From contig AP026541.1 in assembly GCA_026075535.2 (NCBI GenBank), positions 7,254,001-7,318,000 on the forward strand: a stretch of 64,000 nt of DNA. The letters run 5' to 3'. This stretch comes from Tricholoma matsutake. Lineage: Eukaryota > Basidiomycota > Agaricomycetes > Agaricales > Tricholomataceae. This document shows positions 1-12,060 of this stretch, in pieces. Within the stretch, counting starts at the first letter, position 1; each line of letters begins with the position of its first letter. Both the position numbers and the translations under genes were made by a program. Under the pieces are notes generated by a model, which was not told the DNA's origin, ran no database searches, and worked only from the letters and a program-made list of their open reading frames with translations.

Positions 1-2511
1 ATTTCAGATGTTGCTAGAGCATGGGCTCCGGTCAAAGGTAGCAAAGACTCGCCAAGGAGCTCTGGATGAAATGGCAAATATCCTAAAAAAGTCAGGAATT
101 GGCGCATGCGAGCCGTCAAAGGCGTTTCCCCTCACAGCTTCTATGCTTTCCGACAAAGATTCTCAAGTGCGAAAATCAGCACTTGGCATGCTAAGGTGAG
201 CTTGGTCATGATCATCACGGGACAACCATTCTCATACAATTGAGCAGTGAAGCGTATATACTTGTAGGCGAGAAAGTGTGGTCGTTCGTTGGTCCTTTAC
301 CTCCGAAAGAGAAAACCCAGCTAGAAGAACGCTTACGACGGGTTTCTGGTCCTAGTGTCTATGAGAACCCTGCAACTGGTGCTACGCCACCTGCTGTGTC
401 TCGTCTAGCTGGGAATATTCCCCCACCAGGGACCGTATCCCGGATGAGTGGACCCCCAAGAGCTGCGAGCCCGTCAGTTGCTGCTATTTCACGACTTGCT
501 CGGCCCGCCTCTCCTACTCGCACAGTAAGGTCAACTTCGCCTTCCTCCCCTACCGTTTCTCGATCAGACTCACCTGTACGCTTCTCTCGTGTTCCTGGCA
601 ATCCTCAACCTACAATACCCTCATCACCACAAGGGATCAGTCGGCCAAGGAGTATGCTGCCTTCACGACTAGGGCGACCTCGTCCAAACTTACATGCGCC
701 ATCTTCTCCTGCTTCGACTCGTGAAGATCCAATCATAAACGCTCCAATTCTTCCTACTCATGGAGACGATGCGGAGACGGCAGAATCCATCCGTCCAAAT
801 GGCTCTGAAAACGTAGACAATGACACCATGCGGCCCGAGATACCCGAAGATATAACGATCACTATATCAAGTATCCTCAGCAGTGACCCTAGTCGTAGTG
901 TGGATGCGCTCAAAAAAGTTCAGAAAGTTTTGGCTGTCAGACAATCCTCACCACAGTACAACGAACTCGCAGAACACACAGAAGGCTTAATCGAGACCAT
1001 CACACTTCAGATGGCCCACATTTTTGAACGGCCTGACGACCTTGTACCCGAGGAAAACTTTCGACTGGCAAAGCATCTGATACAGACACTGAATAACTTC
1101 TGTGACCACGCTTTTTTGGCAGAATCACTGACAGTCGATATCCTCACATCCTTGCTGGAAGAACTTACATTGCGACTTCTTGAAACGGATGACAGTCCTG
1201 TAAAGAAGGTCAAAGATCTCTCGCGATTCATCAACATGATTATCTTGCGTTTGTTTGCAACTGGTCGGAGGATGTCAATATTTCGGTGAGCACCTTCAAC
1301 CATTTTACTCCCCCCATGTCTGAGATATATGTTCGTCATTTCAAGTGCTCTTTTTGCTCTCCTATTGCAGATTGTCAAGCCATTCCCGAGTAATGGTACT
1401 TTGACAGACTCCAAGGAGTCCAAAGTGGCAGAACTTGTGCTGAAATGTGTTTGGAAGTTAGCTCGAAACATCCCACAGGATCTTAGCGAGCAGCATCTAG
1501 ATCCTGTCGAGCTCTTTCCCGCCATAGAACATTTTTTGCAGTCGGTGCCTCCCAATGAATGGCGCGCACGAGCAACAAACAAAGTTCCATGTGGTGATAT
1601 GCCTTTGCGGACCATTAAAGTCATAATCCAACATGTCGTTGGTAAGCTGTTGTTGTTTAGATTGTCGCAAGCTTCTTTATTCACCAACATCTCCCGTAGC
1701 TCATTACGGCGATGACGTTTATGATCTATTGTCTGCATCATTTGACGACCCTTCTGCCACCATTGTATATCCTTACGTATACCGGATACTCAATTCAAAT
1801 CCGCGCTCAGGTGCAGACCCACCTATGCGCCGTGACAAAGCTCTCATGCATCAAACCACCCAGCCTGTTTCACCGACATCTAGCCGGCCTATCTCACCTC
1901 AGGAGACAGGTTCTTCTGCGACATCCGCCAGTCACCGCCATTCGCCTAGTCCTAGCTCATCTTCCCTTACTGGTAACGGTGCATTCCCCATGGCTGAAGA
2001 ACCCGACCCAGACTCTCAGTTGCTTGCCATCATTGGTCACATATCCAGTGAAACAACTGGTGCTCTGCACAAAGAAGGGATCACCGAACTACACCACTTC
2101 TTAAAAGCCTATCCTCACAAGAAACCCCGCGTTGAAAAGATGCTTGAATCTACAGGTGCCGCCTTCCGCAAATATATCAACCGTGCACTGGCTAGCCGTG
2201 CTTCTGAAGATCGGGAAAGGAACGTCGCCGTGGCAGATACGTTATCAAGTGAGCATTCTCCAAGTTTGCTGCTTGATCATGCTCAACGATTGCGGATAGA
2301 ATTAGAATCTAATCAACGTGAACCCATGCCTGCCTCGATCGTGGCCGATGATGACGTGGGCTCAAGACCACTTAAGCACAATTCCCCACCTGAAGAATCT
2401 GCTCACCAGGACAAGTTATCTAGGCTTCACGACATTTTCCAATACCGCTCTAGTACGCTTAGCGCTGGATCGTCTCAGGGTAGAACGACACCTTCTATTG
2501 CTGGAAGCTAA
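1..2511 (+). CDS. XMAP215/Dis1/Stu2-family microtubule polymerase, C-terminal part (5' truncated by window edge)
   Basis: Exons read as <8-195, 248-1285, 1346-1641 and 1700-2511 (TAA); all junctions are GT-AG and keep frame. The first exon has a HEAT/TOG-like helical repeat ending SMLSDKDSQVRKSALGMLR. A long Ser/Pro-rich linker follows (about 300-780). Then comes a conserved alpha-helical block (LAKHLIQTLNNFCDHAFLAE, RFINMIILRLFATGRR, ALFALLLQIVKPF, ELVLKCVWKLARNIP) typical of the C-terminal half of ch-TOG/XMAP215/Dis1 proteins. Members of this family bind tubulin through TOG domains and add it at microtubule plus ends and spindle poles. The C-terminal tail is again Ser/Pro-rich, with helical stretches near 2000-2220. 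The N-terminal TOG array lies left of the window. Family call is firm; the exact orthologue (Stu2, Alp14 or Dis1) cannot be told. Confidence 0.85.
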
Positions 2512-2698
2512 GTGGAAGCGATCATTCTATCCGTTTTTCCTGTTATTACTCTTTCATCTGCAATGTACGCTACTGTGCACCATTATTATCGACACTAATA
2601 GAATCTTAAATAATGGTTGTTTACGATTGTTACAATCAAACGTCTTCAAGCCTCTCTTAGGCTCCTATCCACTGCCTTACCAGCACTTCTCTCACCTC

Positions 2699-5464
2699 AT
2701 GACACTCACCGTTAACGTACTCAAAAGATCTCTCCCATATGATGCCTTCATGATTTTCTGGACAACCATTACGCAAATCTTTTTTAGGGAAATACGACCT
2801 CGAGGCGCGTTCAACATTCCTCGTGACGGGCCAGTGATATTCGTTGGTGCTCCACACAACAACCAAGTACTTTTGGCTCTATTTTGTGAAAGACTCTCGT
2901 TCAATAAGCATCTGGATGTAGTTCCTCGACCCTCTTCTTCTCAGCCTAGAGGTGTACAGAGAGACCCATCGTCATGTCCAGTTCCTCGCCGCAGCGAAGA
3001 GCATGGAGAGGAAAGCTGTGGGTTTTTTTGCGCGACTCATGGATAGCAGTAAGCACTTCCATGTATTCATTGGAAAAGTTCGTTAAATATATATGATTCG
3101 TAGTCCCTGTCTCTCGTGCCGCGGATTCAGCAATGAGTGGCACTGGGCGTATCTGGCTGTCCGACGACGACTCCTGCCTCATCCTAGGAGACGACACTCG
3201 TTTCCTTACTGAGTTTGCGCCCCGAATGCAAATTATGCTGCCCAAATCCCTTAATTCGTTGGTGGCTGAAGTGAACGAGGTTATTTCAGATACTCAGTTG
3301 AGAATCAAGCGAGAATTTGGGGGGGAGAGCGGTAAAGGCACAACACGTATTAGAGAAAAAGTATCGGAGCTACAACAAGAAGGCTGGAAAGGTTTAGAGT
3401 TCAAAAGACTGCTTTTTGTTGACCAGCAAGAAATGTATGGTTATGTCTATCGTTGTTTGAAGAAAGGAGGGAGTATTGGTATTTTCCCTGAAGGTGTGTG
3501 TCATGTGAATGCTTCGTTATGTTAGTATTTTGACATGTTCCGTTTAGGTGGTAGCCATGATCGCACTGACTTACTGCCTTTAAAAGCGGGCGTATCCATC
3601 ATGGCTCTTGGGGCTATGGCAGACGACCCTAATGTTCGAGTCAAGATTGTGCCAGTCGGCCTCTCATACTTTCATGCACATCGTTTCCGATCGCGAGCCG
3701 TTGTTGAATTCGGAAATGCTTTGGATGTGCCACCTGAGTACGTTGAAATGTTCAAACAGGGCGGAGCACAGAAAAGAGAGGCTGTTGCGAAGTTTCTTGA
3801 CCTAGTATATGATGGCCTGAAAACAGTAACCATCAGAGCTCCAGATTATGATACGTTGATGGTTTGTCTGGCCCCACTATATGGACAGAACTGACGGATT
3901 TCTGTAGCTAATTCAAGCTGTTCGGCGGCTGTACAAAACACCAGGCCAGCATCTGACGTTAGGTCAGGTTGTGGAACTCAACAGGCGTTTGTTAGAAGGT
4001 TACACCCATTTTAAGGATGAACCTAGGGTCCAAGAACTTCGGAAGGGTGTTCTCAAATACAACCGTCTGGTCAGAGATCTTGGTCTGCGTGACCATCAGG
4101 TATATCTCTATTTGTATGAGCTTCTACCTCTTTAATGTTGTTGATCTGAAGGTTCCGAGAGCGCAAAAAGCCAGCTGGAAGACACTGAGTTTATTAGCTT
4201 ATCGCATCGGTCTTCTACTGATCTGGACCGTACTTGCACTTCCCGGAACCATCTTGAACGGTCCCATGTTTATTCTGGCTTCTTTAATATCAAGGAAGAA
4301 AGCAAAAGGTCGATTATATTCCTTGCGTTGTCACGTTTTTCTGATAACTTCTCAGAGGCCCTTGCCGCATCTGTAGTCAAGATCGCTGGTAGGGATGTCC
4401 TTGCCACCTGGAAGGTCCTTATCTGCTTGGGCGTTGCTCCTGTCCTCTATACATTCTATGCATGCGTCGCTACATTCGTCGCTATCCGGGCTAATGCTAC
4501 CCTGATGTGGAGAATATGGACTCCGTTTCTCGTCTTTGTCGCTTTGCCGTTTATGAATTATGCAGCCTTGAAGTTTGGTGAAGCTGGAGTAGATGTTCTC
4601 AAGTACGTCTGTCGCTACCTGTGTGCAGCAGCAATGACTCAATAGTCATAAGGTCATTGCGACCTCTGATTGTTGCACTAGTTCCTGGACAGCAACGGTC
4701 TCTTGACAAACTGAAAGCCATGAGAGTTCAACTTTCTAACGAAGTGGCTGATCTGATCAATGACTTTGGCCCAACTTTATATGAAGATTTCAACGAGGTG
4801 CGTACCTTGGTGGTTGCAAAAGTGTATGTGCTCACAAACGGGGTAGTGGCGCATTCTCCTTCCTTCTGCAAGTGTACCACCTTCGAGTGGGACACCTGGT
4901 TTGTGGCGTAGGAAGAGTGGCACTGGTGCTGTTGATGCTCAAGGTCTGGGACTTACACACCCAATGACTTGGATTGATGAACGTCTTTTTGGCTGGAGTC
5001 GTAGTGCCAAGCGAGGTACTAGTGCTTGGGGAGGATTTTCAGGTGATGAAGGCAGCCGGCTGGCAACCCCAGATGAATCAGATGATGAAGACGTTGGCGA
5101 TTATGATAATGTCATCGGAATCATTCCGACAGCTGACGACCAACACAGTCCAGCACAAAAATCACGGAGTCATCAGAATTCATATGCTGACTTGCAAAGG
5201 CTTCGCCTTTCACCTTTGCCACAACCAACAGACGTAGCAAGGCGATCAGACACGGCGGGGTCAAGCACGGCCATGTCATCGACTGAAACGGAGGCTGGAT
5301 TGAATTTACGACAGGTACATAGAACAAGACGGGAAAGTCTGTCGGATGGAGTACCGGTGGCGCGGATTGCGGCTTTGGATCGTGGAGAACAGTTTTCAAA
5401 TGCCACACATGATCTGAATGATGAAATTGATAGGAAAAGGAAGCAACAAATGGTGATGCAGTGA
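2699..5464 (+). CDS. Glycerol-3-phosphate / dihydroxyacetone-phosphate acyltransferase (Gpt2/Sct1 type)
   Basis: Nine exons: 2699-2866, 2922-3048, 3104-3493, 3548-3861, 3908-4099, 4152-4308, 4356-4602, 4653-4797, 4847-5464. Their sum is 2358 nt, an open frame of 785 codons plus stop. The protein has an N-terminal PlsC-type acyltransferase domain with APHNNQFLDP (acyltransferase motif I region), RKAVGFFARLMDS, and FPEGGSHD (the FPEG motif, split by an intron). Hydrophobic segments follow in exons 6 and 7, then a Ser-rich tail with TGAVDAQGLGLTHPMTWIDE. Fungal Gpt2/Sct1 enzymes acylate the sn-1 position of glycerol 3-phosphate or DHAP in the ER, the first step of phospholipid and triacylglycerol synthesis. 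The start is the first Met in frame before the domain. The 3' end faces MAP1. Confidence 0.9.
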
Positions 5465-5545
5465 GCTCTTGTGTAACCATAATGTCTGATATGTAAATTC
5501 CCTTGCAAAGACTCACTCCGCCGCTAAGTCGACAATGTGGAAAGA

Positions 5546-7350
5546 TTAGTTCTTTTTGGTGCTCGCTGTCAAAACTTCAACACCATGTTCTGTGATTCTA
5601 TCAATTAAGGTTAGGGAGGTAGGGCCATAAGCTTCCAGTAGAACCTACAATAAAGTTTCTTCAAATTGGGCGCTTCTTTTTCCATCAACAGTAGTAGCAG
5701 TCCAATTATCGGGCCAGTGCACAACATCCCAATTGCTTCCCAGATTGATCATCTACAAGCCGTATGAAGGTGAGGAAAGAACATAGTTCGATGCCACTCA
5801 CTGGTTCTATCGTGAATACCTTTCAGTAGTATCAGTATCTTGTTGGCCACTGGAGGTCCACTTTACGACTCACCATCCCAGGTTTCATTGTACCCACAGC
5901 TTTATTCTTTGCGTAATGTGGAATATTCGGCGAGCAGTGAAAGAGATCGTTTACACCATGCCCCGTGTATGTTCGTACAGTAGCACATCCGTTTGAACGG
6001 GCGATAGGTTCACTGGCGAAAGGATGTTCACAAAGAACCCAAAACATTTTGAGTATTAATATTTGCCACATACATGACCTTTCCTATATCGCGGAATAAG
6101 GCACCGGGCCTGCATATCTTGATGGCTTCGTCCAAACATTGGCGTGCCGTATTGATAAGTTTTGTCGAATCTTCATCAATTTTCCCAACAGCATATGTCT
6201 CATTGAGGTCTGCATGATACCCTGAAGGGACAGCAATTAGTCAATAACCATGTCAAATAATTAACACTTCGACAAACCATCGTAGTACAAAGACACATCT
6301 GGACGTGGTGTGAGATACGACAAGCAAAAAAGTACAGCCTCCTTACCGAGGTTAATGATGTCACCTTCTTTTAATTTCCGATGATCAGGAATGCCATGGC
6401 AGATTGTTTCGTTAACAGAACTATGGGGAGACGACTGATTCGCTGACAATGAAGGTGATGACCAGAACTTACGTGCAAACCGATTTAGGGAAATTGCGAT
6501 AGTTGAGAGGAGAGGGATACGCATTCCGTTCTATCGTCGCGTTGTGGACAATCTCGTCAATCTCATCTGTGGTGATTTCGGGGCGCACATGAGAGGCGGC
6601 TATATCCAGGATTTCTCTTCCCAGCTACGTGCAATAAGTCAAACAAGGCAATCTTCGGTATTATAATGCGAGCACACATACCCGGCATACAGTTCGCATT
6701 CTCTCCTGTTCCTCCTTGGACAATATACGTGGTGGTTGACCAGCATGTTTCGCCTCAGACACTGACCGTCCTAAGGCTACCTCGAGTCAGACCGCAGTGC
6801 CGATGGCAATTATGTACTTACCATCCTCAGCATAATCAGGCCGGGGTATATGATCTGGGACCTTCCGACGGTTAGAAAGTGGATACATCGGCCTTACAGA
6901 ACCAGTGAAGGCATAGTTAGGGAACGGGTTGTAGAAGTCGCCTGAATTGCAACAGTCAGCCTGCATACTTCCAACAAAGTTACGAGTACCTTTATCATTA
7001 CCAAGCTTTGCAGTCACAAGAGCATGAATTGCCTTGTGCGCTTTCTGGGAGTAGCGCAAAGGTGAGGCACTGCACAGAGACTCAGAGATCTAGGATTGAC
7101 TTGCCCCTGCGTTGGCTCAATGTTCCGGTCATTGTTCAACGATGTCCACGTTTACTAGGCACTCACATCCTGCCTTGAAGCATTCCTGACCACAGAAAAA
7201 AGAGCCCTTTATTCCAACTCTGCAAATAAATGATAACCGATGACGGGTGCGAGCAAATACAACTTACTTGTGACAGGTAGGACATTCAAGGCGTGAAGGA
7301 GGATTGCCATTGGGACAAAATTCGCTTTGACACATAAAAACTGAAGCCAT
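5546..7350 (-). CDS. MAP1: Methionine aminopeptidase type 1
   Basis: The minus-strand start at 7350 gives a zinc-finger-like N-terminus ([33 protein letters not shown]), as in eukaryotic cytosolic MetAP1. Further exons carry the linker ([19 protein letters not shown]), the catalytic stretch ([16 protein letters not shown]) and [20 protein letters not shown], with metal-ligand Asp, His and Glu residues. The end is [17 protein letters not shown] and stop at 5546. The enzyme removes initiator Met from nascent proteins at the ribosome. First exons read as 7268-7350 and 7167-7219. The junction from the second exon to the exon holding [14 protein letters not shown] (near 7045) does not close in frame with plain GT-AG sites, so a micro-exon or unusual donor is possible. 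Gene identity is certain, exon map incomplete. Confidence 0.88.
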
Positions 7351-7811
7351 GATTTGTTTGGGAGAGTCGTCTATGTATTCGACGACTCTCAACCAATCAA
7401 ATTTTCGATTCCGCGATCAATCTGAGCGTCTAAGTATTATGTATATACATGCATAACTAGGTAAGGATGCTACTACCTCCAAAGTACCATCTCTGTTCAA
7501 AAACTAAAACGGCTTGAAAAGAGCAAAAGTAATAACTGCAAGTAAAAGGATAACACGACAGAGTAGTGCAACTGAAAATATATGCCAGAGATAAATTATA
7601 TGCAACTGAATAATGTGGGAGTGTCGTTGGAGTGATTAGAGTGATCTCAGTAGTTTGTCGAGGAGCAATGATACAAAAATGGAAGGCGAAAGACTATGTG
7701 ACAGCAATGCAGATTGAGAAAGCAAGTGCAAGTATATCAACGCAAAAACAGGCGCGATATGACAAATTTAACATCACTGGTAAGGAGGCCGCAGTGTCTG
7801 CAAGAGACATT

Positions 7812-8444
7812 TTAACGAGGGCGAGGAAGAACTTCTAGTTTGAAAGCTGTTTGGGTATCGCTACACGCCCGTCGCAATGCTCTGTAATGTTCGATGCCGA
7901 AGATCTCGGTCAAGGCCGACTCGTTCTCATTAACCCACGACGCGGGAGGGAGTCCACGAGAAGTTCTGTACACCCCGTTTGGAAGATTTTCCTCAAAAAC
8001 GAGAGTCACCACACCGGTAAGCAGACACTGTATGAGGCTTAAAATGTCGTTGATTGGGGGACATATTTTTCGGACTGATTCGAAGATGTCACTGTGAAAA
8101 ACCATCTGCCATTGGACCCGACGTTCTGGAGAGAAGAATGAGCTGGCGTGGACGGGCAGCTGCAATTTCAACTGTGGACCCGCGGGCAGGCCGACCGAAG
8201 AACGCCAGATAGAAGATGTTTCGAGGGAGAAAAGCATGCGGCTGTCGGAAGGTGGTACATCTCTCCAATTATGGTCACGAATAAGTTGAACTTTCAATGT
8301 CTGGAACCATCGATGGGCACGGGCATAGGTTGTGCCCAAGGCCTCAGCAGTGGTCAAAGGGATGCGAGTACGTCGAGCCCAGTCGTCCATATTCTGCACG
8401 TCACTTGAGAAGATGACTTCAGCTCGTGGGCGAGGAGATTCCAT
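7812..8444 (-). CDS. Hypothetical single-exon protein, 210 aa
   Basis: One uninterrupted minus-strand frame from an ATG at 8444 to a stop at 7812. I do not recognise the family. The protein is soluble-looking, rich in Arg and Trp, with RWFQTLKVQLIRDHNWRDV near residue 45 and no signal peptide or membrane segment. It lies upstream of MAP1 on the same strand and divergent to eIF2B alpha. The lack of introns is unusual for this window, so it may be a lineage-specific gene or a spurious frame. Confidence 0.4.
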   Translation of the reverse strand: MESPRPRAEVIFSSDVQNMDDWARRTRIPLTTAEALGTTYARAHRWFQTLKVQLIRDHNWRDVPPSDSRMLFSLETSSIWRSSVGLPAGPQLKLQLPVHASSFFSPERRVQWQMVFHSDIFESVRKICPPINDILSLIQCLLTGVVTLVFEENLPNGVYRTSRGLPPASWVNENESALTEIFGIEHYRALRRACSDTQTAFKLEVLPRPR

Positions 8445-9049
8445 TTGAAGAAATGTGAGGGGGAGAAGCTAGTTGAAGAAGAACGATGAGGAAAGTATAA
8501 GAAAATGAGGGGAAAGAATAGCTTACATTGAAGAAGATATGAGTTGTGTGTAGGACGATGAATTCAATGTTGGGAGGAGAGGAATGGGGCGGACATGTTG
8601 ACTAGGTAGGACCCTGGCAGCGAAGAAAAAAAAAATATTAAAAGGGATCACCGATCCAAAGCATTTTGGGCGTCGGTCGAAAATACACGTGTATTCATCC
8701 CGACTCTCCCAATCTCCCCCTTCACATTTATCCCTCCCCATCTTTTCTTATCCCCTCCTTCAGTCTCTCCTCTTGTCCTTTCATCGTCCAACGTTCCATA
8801 TTCTTCGACATACCAATAGTGCAATAGGAGTTTCAGTCAGAGCCTTGTATTATCCGTATTCGGGGTCCTCTAAGTTTGTTCCCACAGAAATACAACGTAA
8901 CTTATCACATCCGACCGCTCTAAGTTTCATCCTGCCGTTCCTATGTAGCAACCGTAAATACCCCTTTGGACCTGGAACCCTCTCCCCTAGTCGTATAAGT
9001 CATTCGGCTATCCCGCCTGGCTTTTTTCTTCTATTCGCTCGATTACGTA

Positions 9050-10527
9050 ATGACAGCATTACCCATTACCATGACTCGGAACATAACCACATCTCCAGAT
9101 GTCTCCTCGTTCGATATTTACTCAGCATTCCAACGCATCTTAGAAGATGAAGCAGTACGTTGAAATTCCTCAGTCATTCCACCGTATGAACTCATTGTCA
9201 CAAGATATCGATTCCACTAGCTGCCATCCTGTCACTTACAGAGCTGATTGAAAATTCCGCTGGCGAGTTCACCTTCGACCTAGTTGTCGGAGAATTCTCA
9301 AGCCGTCTTCAGCCGGTACAATGTTTGAGCTTGTCAAAGCGCTCAATGATGGGGCTGAAGTTCTGAAGACCCGATCTTCGAATCCTATCAGTATAAATGC
9401 AGGTTGTGAACTGTTTATTGCATTCGTCACGTTGTTTCCCCATGATTCGGCTGTGCGTGTTCGTGTCCTACTATGATTTAGTTAACATTCCTTACACTCG
9501 CCGACTATCAGAGTTTTGCTAATCTCAAGACGAAACTTATACAACAAGGACAACAGTATGCCGCAGAGGCGCTCACGTACCGCAAAAAAATTGCCGAGCT
9601 TGCGGTTGGGTTCATCAAGGATGGTTCAGTGGTAAGCATTGGGGTATCGTAATTTTGAATGTTTCTTGAAATCAGTACCCAAAGATTCTCACACACTCTT
9701 ATTCAAGAGTCGTCATGCAAACGTTATTGCTGGCGCATGAACGGAAACGGATCTCAGGTTCTGCAATTTTTTTCTTCTATGAGAACCAACTCAATCTTTT
9801 TTGGTTTACCAAGTCTTCGTAACCGAAGCTCGCCCTCGCGGCCTCGGGTAAGGGTCTACCAACCATCCAATTTCCATCGTTGCTGAATCCTTAATGCAGA
9901 ATTAAGACCGCCGAAGCTTTGACTGCTGCTGGGGTGCCAAGTACCGTAATCCTGGATTCTGCCGTCGCCTACGTAATGGAAAAGGTTGATTTTGTTCTCG
10001 TGGGTTCAGAGGCAGTCGTAGAGAGTGGAGGTCTCATCAACGCTGTGGGAAGCAATCAGATTGCAATCATCGCAAAGGCTGCTAACAAGCCCTTCTACGC
10101 GCTTGCCGAAAGGTAAGATAGATTTACCCTTACTGTTGAATATCAACGACCTTTTTCTGCCAGCTATAAATTTCATCGACTTTTTCCCTTGTCCCAATAT
10201 GATCTACCGAATCATAATTCCAGGATATTCTCATTCCCTCACCCTGCCCCATCAACCGCTTCCATTTCGAGGAACCCGTCAGCTGTTACATTGCAGAATC
10301 CTATGGAAAAGTCCTCCAAGCCCCCTACAACAATCACGCAAGAACACATATCACAAAATAACCCTGACGTGGACTATACTAGGTGAACACTCATTGCCTC
10401 TCTTGTGTCCTCCATGTATCAATTCCTTTATCGTAGGCCAGATCTCATCTCCCTCGTCTTTTCGGACGTCGGAAGCCTGACACCCGAAGGCGTCAGTCAG
10501 TACCTTGTCGGGATGTTTGCCGGATGA
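9050..10527 (+). CDS. GCN3: Translation initiation factor eIF2B, alpha subunit (GCN3 type)
   Basis: Exons together give the whole eIF2B alpha fold: [130 protein letters not shown], and C-terminal [20 protein letters not shown]. eIF2B is the guanine-nucleotide exchange factor for eIF2; its alpha subunit senses eIF2 phosphorylation. Clear junctions include donors at 10113 and 10383 and acceptors before 10164 and 10437. The stop is at 10525-10527. The junction near 9283-9312, between ENSAGE and AGTMFEL, did not resolve with canonical sites. Start chosen at 9050; an alternative Met lies at 9071. Confidence 0.88.
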
Positions 10528-11545
10528 CATGATATATTCGAGCTGCCTGATGACATACTTAAGATATTTGACCGAAGATGGATTATCGCGATAGTCGATG
10601 ATCTTCGTTCCATAAGATTTCCTGTCCGATGAGACCCCGGATAATCCTACGAAGACTCGACCTGGTGCTTTAATGTCTCTCGCAGCCCAGCCATTGGAAG
10701 TAACGAGGCAACCGCACACCCCAATCAAACAATAAGTACACCCGAATGCCTTGATCAGTCCTTTTATTGGCTCACGCTTCGCCTTGCTGAAGACTATATC
10801 AGATGTTGTTCTCTTGGGATGTAACATCGCGGAGTCTCGCCTCACGATCTCCAAAAATATTTGAATGTTACAATGCCGTCATGTGATGAATTAGCGGAGA
10901 TCGGGGTCCACGTTTAAAAGTCTATACGCTTCCTGCTGACAACGTGTCGCCGATCGTTGTTATCACACAAGGTCACAAGTTTACTCCCGTCTTTCGACCT
11001 ATGAGCGCTAGCCGCTACTTTTTACTTTCCTCTATATCATCAAATTTTGGGTCTCAAGGAGATGCACGGCACCACCTATGTCAATCTCGTCCTGTTGTCC
11101 AAACTACTCAAATTCCGAATAAGGATTCTCCATTACATTCGTGAACCATCACCAGGGAGACTTTCTTGAACTGCCGCCATCGGCTTAAATTTTACTCGAC
11201 ATTGGGATTCAACTTTTAATGGCTCAAATATTCCGGGTTGGGTCATTTTTTCCTGATCTTGTTCAGAGCCTCGGAAGCTAATTATGATGTGCGTTGGATA
11301 ACGCTGGTGTCATATTTCGGTGCCATTTCATGCCATGTTTTCACCTGCAACACATGAATCCATCTTGATATTAAACGGCCCGATTCTTGATCAACGTTCA
11401 ATCAATTGGTCTGTACGTCTTCAAGTGAGATATCGGACCTTCTGGTAATGAGTATATAAAGGACAAAGCAGAGACGGACCTGAAGTACTTGCCCGGAATT
11501 CTCTCTTCTTTCACTCCTCTTACTAGCTCAACAGGGCGACTAATC
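10528..11545. other. Intergenic stretch without a supportable gene
   Basis: Only short, unconvincing frames on both strands. Its right part carries the TATA-like box of the next gene. Confidence 0.5.
11453..11460 (+). promoter_or_regulatory. TATA-like box of the small Cys-rich gene
   Basis: TATATAAA followed by GG, 86 bases before the ATG at 11546. Position and sequence fit a core promoter TATA element. Assignment is inference. Confidence 0.5.
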
Positions 11546-12060
11546 ATGTGTAGATGGCGACAGTGAGGGACCTAGTATCCATCATAATCGTATCAAGCTA
11601 AAGTTATATTCTAGAGTACAAGAGACCTTCAACTGCGGACATGCTTATGTTGTGGTGCGTCTTCGTGCCTTTTCTAGCGAAGTCTGAAAACTGACAACCG
11701 GATAGCCAGACCAGCTAGTGAGGAATGTCAAAGTTTCCCATTACTCAGATAACATTTCAGCTGTAACGCAGATTCAGTGCGACGACCGTTTTTGCAAGTT
11801 CAGCACTACCCATCCTGACAACTGTAGCCCAAATTGCTTGCAGACTTGTTGGCAATAGTGAGTTGTTATCACAATACTCCCGAAAAATCACTGAGATCGT
11901 ACCTCCGCAATCAGCCGGCAGTTCCCCGAGCAGTACAGTGCGAAGCGATTTGCAGGCTGAAAAGAAGACAGTTGCTGATTATCTCTCGCCAGATCGAACG
12001 CTAGATAGAGTATGTCCGGCTTGCGCGCGGGCTCATCAACGTGGGGCAGAACGTGCATGA
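11546..12060 (+). CDS. Small Cys-rich protein with CGH...C-x4-C-x-F-S-x2-H motif (115 aa)
   Basis: Four exons close in frame: 11546-11562, 11616-11655, 11706-11857 and 11922-12060 (sum 348 nt). The 17-nt first exon encodes MCRWR and the start of the next codon. The product carries FNCGHAYVV, then CDDRFCKFSTTHPDNC, CLQTCWQ and a final CPACARAH. The regular Cys/His spacing suggests zinc binding. It resembles a loose group of small proteins I associate with mushroom genomes, with no function I can name. There is no obvious signal peptide, so secretion is not indicated. A related gene lies at 16934-17287 on the other strand. An unspliced third exon would stop at 11857, giving a 69-residue form ending CWQ. 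Confidence 0.65.

Noticed and set aside
1007..1741. 244-codon minus-strand open frame
   Set aside because: Lies antisense to well-supported XMAP215-family exons and has no recognisable motif.
8689..9150. 153-codon plus-strand frame before eIF2B alpha
   Set aside because: Out of frame with the eIF2B alpha start, low-complexity Ser/Pro-rich; most likely 5' UTR.
10351..10854. 167-codon minus-strand frame
   Set aside because: Overlaps the last exons of eIF2B alpha antisense; no motif.
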